Shown here piece by piece: positions 16,701-23,240 of a DNA stretch of 38,176 bases. Where the stretch lies: the NCBI GenBank assembly GCA_900554205.1, contig USGM01000014.1, positions 1 through 38,176 on the forward strand, in the 5' to 3' direction. Under the pieces are notes generated by a model that ran no database searches, was not told where the DNA came from, and was given only the letters and a program-made list of their open reading frames with translations. The translations under genes and the position numbers were made by a program. Positions within the stretch are counted from its first letter, which is position 1. Each line of letters opens with the position of its first letter. The stretch comes from an uncultured Lachnospiraceae bacterium. GTDB taxonomy: Bacteria > Bacillota > Clostridia > Lachnospirales > Lachnospiraceae.

Positions 16701-18797
16701 TTGCTTGTCAATAAAAATCTGAACGATAAAACTTATCAGGAACTCATAAGTGAAGCAATTATGCAGATTCCTCTCTATACGACCGAATGGACGAATTTCA
16801 ACCCGTCTGATCCCGGCATGACGATATTGGAGAATCTGACGGCATTTGAGGCGCTGCAGCAGGAATCCATCCGGCAGGTGACGCCGCAGATCAGGCAGAA
16901 GCTCCTGAAAATGCTTGGCTTTACCGAGAGAAAGGGAAGGTGCGCAAGGATACTGATGGCGGCGGAGGGCGTGAAGGAGCCCGTGGAGCTTCCGGCAAAC
17001 CAGCCGTTTTATCTGGGAGACCTCACCTTTGAGACGAACAGGCGCATCCGCCTTTCGGGCTATTCGCTGACCGGAGTTTACGGACAGCATGATGGCGGCT
17101 TCCAGGATTACAGCTATCTGATCGATGATGACATTCCAAAGACGGCAATGATCTTCGGGGAGAAGCCCGGAGAGGGGGACTGCGTCTACTTCGCGGCGAA
17201 CCGGCTGCCTGAGCCGGGAGAGGAAATGATCTTCTACATGACGCTTGCAAACCGTTTCAACCGCAATCCTTACGAGGAGAAGGGAAATAACACGTTTGCG
17301 AATCTTGTGTGGGAGTGCTACACCGAGAACGGATATGAACCTATGAATGTCGCGGACTACACCTCCTGTTTTCTTGTGAGCGGCGAGGTGAGGATGCGCA
17401 TGCCGAACACAGCGGCGGCAGTCTGTGAGGAGCTTCCGAAGCCGGGCTATGCCATCCGCGCGAGGGTCATCAAGGCGGACTATGATGTCAGTCCGAAGCT
17501 GCGGGCGGTGGCTGGCTTTCTGTTTGAGGCATGGCAGAAGGAGACGAAGTCCGTGTGCTATACCTTCCAGAAATATTCAAGGATTACGCTGAACAGTGAA
17601 ATGATGGAGGAAGGGTATCTACAGGTATTCTGTAAGGAGGAAAAGGGCTCCTTCTACCGCCGGTACGAGCCGGCTCCCGTGGAGGGAGCCAGAGGGCGCT
17701 TCTATACGCTGGAGCATGAGCAGTACGGCGTGAATACCTTCAGCTTCGACAGGCGGCAGTTTGGCTTTTCACCCGATAAGCTGAAGAATGCCGTGAAGAT
17801 CATGGTTTACTCGGAGGAAATGATGCGCAGGTTCTACCTTGGAACCGTGCAGGGCTACGACGCACAGGAACTGGAGCTTCCGGCGAAGAACATTGTCGCG
17901 GAGTCCTTCTGCATCATCGCAAAGAGGACGGATGAAAACGGTGAGGATATTTTTGATTTTGTGAGACCGAACCATTATGAGGAGGATTCCCTCACCTATT
18001 ACCTTCTGGAGAATGAAGGAAAGATCGTCATTGAGGATGCCGGTGCGTTTATTGGCGCGGCGCTCTATATGGGGTCCTGCAGTGTCACCAGAGGACAGGA
18101 GGGAAATATTCGTGAGGGCAGCCGTTTCCGCACAGGGAAGACCTTACAGGAGCTTACGTTTGTCAATGCGGGACCCGGGACGGGCGGCTGTTTCCGGGAG
18201 AGCATCGCGGATGTGAGGGAACGCTTCCTCGCAGACATGAATAAGCCCTACACCGCCGTGACGGCAGCGGACTACGAGACCATCGTGAAGAGCGCGCCGG
18301 GCTTATGTATCCATAAGGTCAGGGCAGTGCTCAGGGAGGAGAGGAACGAGGTGCAGATTGCGGTGAAGCCGGGGACGGATGAGCGCTTCCCGAAGCTCTC
18401 CGACACCTACCGGAAGAGTCTGGAACAGCTTCTGGAGAAGAAGCGTCTGCTGACAACGAGGGTCGAGATCGTACAGCCTGTTTATCTGCCGATCAACGTG
18501 AAGGGTGTCATCTATGTCAAGAGACATTATGAGAGAGAACAGGGACTGATCGAGAAGACGATCCGGGAGCAGCTGGATTATCTGGAGTCTGAGCGCAGCT
18601 TTGGCGATGTACTGAAATTCGACGAGGTGTTCCGTGCGGTGGAAAATCTGGAATGCGTGGAATACATATACGATCTGGCGCTCTATCCCCAGTACCCGGG
18701 AGCGGCGAGGATCAAGGACAATGATATTTATCCGAATGCGGATTGTCTGTGCTATGCGGGAGACATCCAGCTTGAGATCAGGAACTATGAGAAATAG
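16701..18797 (+). CDS. Second baseplate J-like wedge protein (Afp12-like)
   Basis: This 698-residue protein starts at TTG 16701 behind a purine-rich AAGGAGAAGGG region. Its N-terminus reads 'PLYTTEWTNFNPSDPGMTILENL', typical of Afp12-like wedge proteins. The C-terminal baseplate J region has 'YTAVTAADYETIVKSAPGLCIHKV' and 'YLPINVKGVIYVKRHYE'. With the preceding gene it should form the heterodimeric wedge. It is 18 nt downstream of that gene and 14 nt upstream of the next. Confidence 0.82.
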   Translation: MLVNKNLNDKTYQELISEAIMQIPLYTTEWTNFNPSDPGMTILENLTAFEALQQESIRQVTPQIRQKLLKMLGFTERKGRCARILMAAEGVKEPVELPANQPFYLGDLTFETNRRIRLSGYSLTGVYGQHDGGFQDYSYLIDDDIPKTAMIFGEKPGEGDCVYFAANRLPEPGEEMIFYMTLANRFNRNPYEEKGNNTFANLVWECYTENGYEPMNVADYTSCFLVSGEVRMRMPNTAAAVCEELPKPGYAIRARVIKADYDVSPKLRAVAGFLFEAWQKETKSVCYTFQKYSRITLNSEMMEEGYLQVFCKEEKGSFYRRYEPAPVEGARGRFYTLEHEQYGVNTFSFDRRQFGFSPDKLKNAVKIMVYSEEMMRRFYLGTVQGYDAQELELPAKNIVAESFCIIAKRTDENGEDIFDFVRPNHYEEDSLTYYLLENEGKIVIEDAGAFIGAALYMGSCSVTRGQEGNIREGSRFRTGKTLQELTFVNAGPGTGGCFRESIADVRERFLADMNKPYTAVTAADYETIVKSAPGLCIHKVRAVLREERNEVQIAVKPGTDERFPKLSDTYRKSLEQLLEKKRLLTTRVEIVQPVYLPINVKGVIYVKRHYEREQGLIEKTIREQLDYLESERSFGDVLKFDEVFRAVENLECVEYIYDLALYPQYPGAARIKDNDIYPNADCLCYAGDIQLEIRNYEK

Positions 18798-18811
18798 GGA
18801 AGGAAAGCGAT

Positions 18812-19915
18812 ATGGCAGCAGTTACTTATTCAATTAAGAAGAACCGTATCAAAAGGGGTCTGTGCAGAGGTTTTTCGCTCGAGGGTGAAGATACTCTCAC
18901 AGCTGTGCCGACGGAGCAGGAGCACTATCTTTTCCTTCAGGGGATCGATGCCGCCATGGAGGATATGACATGGGGGAGACTGCATTTCGAGACGCAGCTG
19001 GAGGAGGATGCCGTCTGCCTTGTCTATGTCAAGGCAATGAATCAGGACAGCTTTTACCGGAACGGGATAGAGACAAAGATCAGCGCCTTTCTGACGAACC
19101 CGGAGGAACAGGACAGCCTGAAGGTACAGTTCTTTCAGGAGATTGGCGCAAAGCGCTGTGTGAATATGAGAGACATCCTGCTCTATGAGCAGAGCGGAAG
19201 ATATCTCTATCTGATGATCAAGGTCATCGGGGAGGGAAACAATACCGTTTCCCATATCAGGGTGGAGCAGCAGGGTGACAATTTCATGGATACCTTCCCG
19301 GAGATTTACAGGGAGAGAGACAGCTTTTTCCATCGCTATCTCTCGGTCTTTTCCAGCATCTATCAGGATTTTCAGGACAATATCAGCCATGTGGACAGGC
19401 TGCTTGACCTCGACACCTGCCCGCAGGAAATGCTGCCGATGTATGGCAGATGGATGGGGATTGAACTGGGGGATGAATGCAAGGATGAGCCGTGGCTCCG
19501 GACACTGATCAAGGAGGCGTACAGACTGAACTGTATGCGGGGCAGCAAATGGGCGGTCGAGAGGATCGCGGAGATCGTTCTCGGAGAACCGGTTGTCGTA
19601 CTGGAGAGCAACGTCATGAAGGCCTATGTGGAGGAGACGGAGCAGGAGCAGTTCAAGAGGCTGTACGGCGACAGCCCTTATGACGTCACCATTCTGATCA
19701 ACAGACATGTGACGGAGGCATTAAAATCCCGGCTGATGCTGCTGATTAATCAGTACAGACCGATCCGCAGCCGGATACATATCGTATATCTGAAGGAAGC
19801 CGGCAATATGGATTACCATACTTATCTGGATATGAACGCCCGTATGATCCGTGAGGATGCGGGACAGTTGGATACAGAGGCACAATATATGGATGGCATT
19901 GTGACACTACAGTAA
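18812..19915 (+). CDS. Phage tail protein I-like baseplate protein
   Basis: In this 367-residue protein the C-terminal ~200 residues match the P2 gpI/phage tail protein pattern: 'FPEIYRERDSFFHRYLSVFSSIYQDFQDNI', 'MYGRWMGIEL' and 'LIKEAYRLNCMRGSKWAVERI'. The N-terminal ~165 residues are beta-rich and unassigned. Proteins of this family dock fibres or complete the wedge. It is the last clearly structural gene before the signalling block, and no fibre gene follows it in the window. Confidence 0.75.
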   Translation: MAAVTYSIKKNRIKRGLCRGFSLEGEDTLTAVPTEQEHYLFLQGIDAAMEDMTWGRLHFETQLEEDAVCLVYVKAMNQDSFYRNGIETKISAFLTNPEEQDSLKVQFFQEIGAKRCVNMRDILLYEQSGRYLYLMIKVIGEGNNTVSHIRVEQQGDNFMDTFPEIYRERDSFFHRYLSVFSSIYQDFQDNISHVDRLLDLDTCPQEMLPMYGRWMGIELGDECKDEPWLRTLIKEAYRLNCMRGSKWAVERIAEIVLGEPVVVLESNVMKAYVEETEQEQFKRLYGDSPYDVTILINRHVTEALKSRLMLLINQYRPIRSRIHIVYLKEAGNMDYHTYLDMNARMIREDAGQLDTEAQYMDGIVTLQ

Positions 19916-19930
19916 AGGAGCAGACAGAAC

Positions 19931-20230
19931 ATGAATCTTACAGAGACAAGAAATGACAGCACGATTCAGATCAAAATTGAAGGGAGAGTGGACACCACCA
20001 CAAGCCCGCAGCTGCAGCAGGCAATTCTGACGGCATTTCAGAAGGGGAGCAAGGTGGTTCTGGATTTTGAGGAGGTAAGCTATGTATCCAGTGCAGGTTT
20101 AAGAGCCCTGCTGATCGGTCAGAAGACAGCCATGTCGAAGGGCGGCAGCATGGTGATGGTTCATGTCTGCGAAACGGTCATGAGTGTGCTCGAAATGTCA
20201 GGGTTCAGTGACATATTACAGATCGAGTAA
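19931..20230 (+). CDS. STAS-domain anti-sigma factor antagonist
   Basis: This 99-residue single-domain STAS protein belongs to the SpoIIAA/RsbV group. The conserved loop VSSAGL (residues 52-57) places Ser54 where these proteins are phosphorylated by their cognate anti-sigma kinase. The C-terminal 'VLEMSGFSDIL' helix is typical. In partner switching the unphosphorylated STAS protein binds the RsbW-like kinase. A candidate partner lies two genes downstream (20902-21363). It begins 15 nt after the tail-protein-I gene and so appears to be in the CIS operon. No sigma factor is seen, so the switch may act elsewhere or on a protein other than a sigma factor. Confidence 0.88.
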   Translation: MNLTETRNDSTIQIKIEGRVDTTTSPQLQQAILTAFQKGSKVVLDFEEVSYVSSAGLRALLIGQKTAMSKGGSMVMVHVCETVMSVLEMSGFSDILQIE

Positions 20231-20242
20231 CGGTGAGCGGCG

Positions 20243-20881
20243 ATGATCCGATTTGTGGATGTCTCCGCCGGATACCAGACGGAACAGGAGCCGGTGTTTA
20301 CACATTTGAATGAGACCATAGAGGACGGGGAATTTGTTCTGGTGACAGGAGAGAGCGGCGTGGGGAAGAGCACCTTTGTCAGACTGCTGCTGCGCGAACT
20401 CATGCCTCTGGCAGGGCAGGTGATTGTCGATGGGCAGGATCTGACGCTGATGAAGAGGAGACAGCTTCCCGCCTACCGCCGGAAGCTCGGTGTCGTGTTT
20501 CAGGATCACCGCCTGATTCCGGATCAGAGCGCCTATGAGAATGTGAGGCTGGCGCGGCTGGTGGCGGGCGGAAGAGGCAGGGATACCGACCAGATGATAT
20601 GTTCCCTGTTTTCTTTGTTCGGGATTACAGAACTGTATAAGCGTTATCCCGGCGAGATGTCAGGAGGACAGCAGCAGAAGGTCTGTCTGGCAAGAGCGAT
20701 GATGAATTATCCGAGGTATCTTCTGGCAGACGAGCCGACGGGGAACCTTGACCCGGAGTCCTCGAGGGAAATCATGAAATTTCTGGAATTGGTTCACAGA
20801 CAGGGAACGACGGTCATTGCGGTGACGCACGATCTGGAGGCGGCAGAAGGGCTTGCCTGCCGCAGAATAGAGCTTTCCTGA
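20243..20881 (+). CDS. FtsE-like ABC transporter ATPase
   Basis: This 212-residue ABC ATPase has Walker A GESGVGKST (36-44), Q-loop Gln87 in 'VVFQDHRLIP', signature SGGQQ (140-144), Walker B YLLADE (159-164) and switch His196. The 'FQDHRLIP...YENV' stretch and overall length are FtsE-like (LolD/FtsE group). FtsE normally works with the membrane protein FtsX to control cell-wall hydrolases. No FtsX or other permease is in the window. It lies 12 nt after the STAS gene and before the RsbW-like gene. It might use chromosomal FtsX, or drive a different partner such as the downstream membrane proteins; this is inference. Confidence 0.85.
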   Translation: MIRFVDVSAGYQTEQEPVFTHLNETIEDGEFVLVTGESGVGKSTFVRLLLRELMPLAGQVIVDGQDLTLMKRRQLPAYRRKLGVVFQDHRLIPDQSAYENVRLARLVAGGRGRDTDQMICSLFSLFGITELYKRYPGEMSGGQQQKVCLARAMMNYPRYLLADEPTGNLDPESSREIMKFLELVHRQGTTVIAVTHDLEAAEGLACRRIELS

Positions 20882-20901
20882 TTGCGACGGGGAGCAGGAG
20901 T

Positions 20902-21363
20902 ATGCCGGCCTTTGAATACCGATGGGGCAGAAAGGAAAGGAATGTCGTGGAAAAAGAATTAAAGCTGTCCGCATGTGACGAGAACATGAGAACGGTGCTG
21001 GAGCAGGTAGAACAGATGCTGGAACAGACCTCCTGTGATGAAATGACACAGATGCAGATCGTTATGGCAGCGGAGGAGCTGTTTGTCAACATAGCACATT
21101 ATGCCTACGGCGGAGAAGCGGGGGAGGCAGTCCTCACGATGAAGGTCATGCAGGACCCGGAGCGATTTCATATGACCTTCCGGGATCGTGGCATACCGTA
21201 CAATCCGCTGGAGCATAAGGACCCCGATATCACATTGCCTGCGGAGGAAAGAGAGATCGGCGGGCTTGGAATTTTTCTGATCAAGAAAACTATGGATAAG
21301 ATGGAATATGAGTATCGGGACGGATGGAACGTGCTGTCCATCGAAAAGCGTCTTGCGGAGTAA
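20902..21363 (+). CDS. RsbW-like anti-sigma/serine-kinase ATPase (HATPase_c_2)
   Basis: This 153-residue GHKL ATPase has an N-box around residues 58-69 (EELFVNIAHYAY), a G1-like 'FRDRGIPYNPL' and a G2-like 'GGLGIFLIKKTMD'. This is the RsbW/SpoIIAB family, which binds sigma factors or other targets and phosphorylates STAS antagonists. ATG 20902 has GGGGAG seven bases upstream. A GTG at 20947 also has AAAGG six bases upstream and would give the more usual N-terminus 'EKELKLSACDENM', so either start is possible. Its natural partner is the STAS gene at 19931. Confidence 0.83.
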   Translation: MPAFEYRWGRKERNVVEKELKLSACDENMRTVLEQVEQMLEQTSCDEMTQMQIVMAAEELFVNIAHYAYGGEAGEAVLTMKVMQDPERFHMTFRDRGIPYNPLEHKDPDITLPAEEREIGGLGIFLIKKTMDKMEYEYRDGWNVLSIEKRLAE

Positions 21364-21376
21364 GAAGGGAGCAGAT

Positions 21377-22276
21377 ATGTCAACGAAGAAAAAAATCATT
21401 TTGCTGGTAGCGGTCATTTGCTATGCATGTATACTCTATGGATTTCTGTCCGACAACAGTATGTTCATGATGATCACGGTCATTCTGTACGCAGTGCTGA
21501 TGCTGGCGTTTGCGCTTCTGGCGGACGCAGCTGATCCAGAGACGCTGGAAAAGAACCGCAGACAGCTCGAGGAGGCTGAGGGCAGAAACAAGGAGCTTGA
21601 CGGAAGAATCCATGAGCTTACGGCGGAGAAGGAACGCTACGCGAAGGCAATGCAGGAGGCAACCACCGCGAAGGAAGAGGCGATCATCGGGCAGCAGAAG
21701 CTGATTGCCAGACAGGAGGAGCTGAGCGAGGCACTCTCGAAGGCGGAGGAGGGCAGAAGCCAGTCGAAGGAGCGGGAAAAGGAGCTTCTCTCTAATTTCC
21801 TGCCGCCTGCCGGAGAGGGAGAGCAGCAGAATGAGACGATCGATATCATCCAGATCGCCAGAGAGACAGTGCAGGAGCTGAAGCCCTTTGCGGAGAAGGT
21901 GCATCTGGATATCCGCATTTCAGCGCCGGACGAAAAGATTCTTGTCAAGGCGGATGCTTCAAGACTGCGGATCATGTTCCGCAACATTATCGACAATTCC
22001 ATTAAATACATGAACCGGGCGGGGATTCTTGTCATCACGATCTCGAACCTCGGAGACGATATTTTCATTGTGCTCAAGGATAACGGAAACGGACTGTCTG
22101 AGAAGGAGACGGCACATATCTTTGAACTCAATTATCAGGGTTCCAACCGGATCAGCGGAAACGGACTTGGACTGACGCAGGCAAAGGCAATTGTGGAATA
22201 TTACGGCGGCACGATCTATGCGAAGAGCAATGTCGGCAAGGGCATGGGAATTTATGTGCAGCTGCCGACCGACTAA
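21377..22276 (+). CDS. Membrane histidine-kinase-like protein without evident H-box
   Basis: This 299-residue protein has two TM segments near the N-terminus (about residues 6-24 and 29-48) joined by a very short loop. A long coiled coil follows (about 53-145), then a GHKL ATPase domain with N-box 'IMFRNIIDNSIKYM', G1 'DNGNGLS' and G2 'GNGLGLTQAK'. No phosphoacceptor His with the usual DHaxP context is visible between coiled coil and ATPase, and no response regulator is nearby. ATG 21377 is chosen because AAGGGAG precedes it at good spacing. It may sense membrane state and signal through the RsbW/STAS pair; that link is inferred. Confidence 0.75.
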   Translation: MSTKKKIILLVAVICYACILYGFLSDNSMFMMITVILYAVLMLAFALLADAADPETLEKNRRQLEEAEGRNKELDGRIHELTAEKERYAKAMQEATTAKEEAIIGQQKLIARQEELSEALSKAEEGRSQSKEREKELLSNFLPPAGEGEQQNETIDIIQIARETVQELKPFAEKVHLDIRISAPDEKILVKADASRLRIMFRNIIDNSIKYMNRAGILVITISNLGDDIFIVLKDNGNGLSEKETAHIFELNYQGSNRISGNGLGLTQAKAIVEYYGGTIYAKSNVGKGMGIYVQLPTD

Positions 22277-22321
22277 AACAATGGAAATTCTGACAGATTT
22301 AAAGCATGGGGAGTGTGGCAG

Positions 22322-22864
22322 ATGAAAAAGGAAAAAGGTTTTATCATTGCGGTGATGGTATTGTTTCTTGTCAGCGGTGTCGCTGCCTGTATTTTCAAGC
22401 AGTACCGTGACGGACAGGAAAACGAACCGGCGCCTGTCTATGTGAATCAGGACAGGGAGTCGCAGCCGCAGACTACAGAAAAACCGGAAGAAATGCCGGA
22501 GCAGAAATCCGAAGAAACGCCCGGGCAGAAACCGGAAGAAACGCCGGAGCCAGAGCCGGTGCAGGAGTCGGAGTCTGTGCAGCCGGAGACAGAGACAGAA
22601 CCGTCCGAGCCAGAGCAGCAGGTGACCGTCTATTATGCGTTTACCGTGCGAGGGGATATTTCTTCCCTGAATCTCAGGAGCGTTCCGGACATGGATGGAA
22701 AGATTCTGGGCAGGCTGATGCCGAAGCAGACAGGTTATGTTCTGGAGTACGGCGAGGAATGGTCTCTGGTGACTAACGGCAAGAAGAGCGGCTATGTCAA
22801 CAACCGTTACATTGAGCTGGAGGAGATCCCGGAGGAAGATTTTCCTGCGGAATACAGGGATTGA
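22322..22864 (+). CDS. SH3b-domain lipoprotein or anchored envelope protein
   Basis: This 180-residue protein has a short basic N-terminus, a hydrophobic stretch (residues 7-22) and a possible lipobox VAAC with Cys23. A Pro/Glu-rich repetitive spacer follows (about 30-95), then a bacterial SH3 domain ('SSLNLRSVPDMDGKILGRLMP', 'WSLVTNGKKSGYVNNRYI'). SH3b domains bind peptidoglycan or partner proteins. It is probably exported, with the spacer reaching into the wall. ATG 22322 fits GGGGAG eight bases upstream better than GTG 22313. It could report cell-wall status to the adjacent kinase-like protein or anchor the injector. Confidence 0.78.
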   Translation: MKKEKGFIIAVMVLFLVSGVAACIFKQYRDGQENEPAPVYVNQDRESQPQTTEKPEEMPEQKSEETPGQKPEETPEPEPVQESESVQPETETEPSEPEQQVTVYYAFTVRGDISSLNLRSVPDMDGKILGRLMPKQTGYVLEYGEEWSLVTNGKKSGYVNNRYIELEEIPEEDFPAEYRD

Positions 22865-22893
22865 CCGTTCATTTTTTCGGATAAGGAGAGAAG

Positions 22894-22976
22894 ATTGAAA
22901 AATAAGATTTTTCAATCACGAGTTTGTGTCTGCGTGCACTTGACACAAACTCGCTATGCGCAAAAAGCGTGCGCAG
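22894..22976 (+). repeat. Three-hairpin intergenic structured element
   Basis: Three hairpins stand in a row. A: ATTGAAAAAT / ATTTTTCAAT, perfect 10 bp with AAG loop (22894-22916). B: CGAGTTTGTGTC / GACACAAACTCG, perfect 12 bp with an 11-nt loop (22919-22953). C: TGCGC / GCGCA, 5 bp (22957-22975). The element fills the gap between the SH3b gene and the small ORF at 22991. It may be a dispersed structured repeat, an RNA-processing site or a weak terminator. No family is recognised. Confidence 0.65.
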
Positions 22977-22990
22977 AAATGAGGAGGTTT

Positions 22991-23212
22991 ATGAGACTGA
23001 ATGAGAGACTTGCAAAGCAGCAGCTGAAGAAGAGTCAGGGCGGCGGTCAGACGGTGGAGGAGGAAGAGGCTCTCACCTATCTGAGCCGCAAGAGAGAGAC
23101 CTCCCTGAATGAAGAGCAGGGAGTTTTTCAGGGGAAGACCTTTGAGGGAATCAACACGGAGAAAAGCGTCTTTGACCGGACGGCGGTGTTCCGGGTAGGG
23201 GAGAGACCTTGA
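22991..23212 (+). CDS. Small hypothetical protein
   Basis: This 73-residue, charged and probably helical protein (MRLNERLAKQQLKKSQGGG...) has no recognised domain, signal peptide or membrane segment. I start it at ATG 22991 behind GAGGAGG (22981-22987); the upstream in-frame sequence belongs to the hairpin element. It sits 28 nt before the first AAA+ ATPase gene. It may be a small adaptor for that ATPase, but nothing in the sequence proves it. Confidence 0.6.
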   Translation: MRLNERLAKQQLKKSQGGGQTVEEEEALTYLSRKRETSLNEEQGVFQGKTFEGINTEKSVFDRTAVFRVGERP

Positions 23213-23240
23213 AGCAGACGGCAGGCGAGGAGGAGACAGC

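Noticed and set aside
2..19915. Prophage or R-type tailocin
   Set aside because: No capsid, portal, terminase, integrase or lysis genes are seen; DUF4255, PAAR-like and Afp15-like genes indicate an eCIS-type system.
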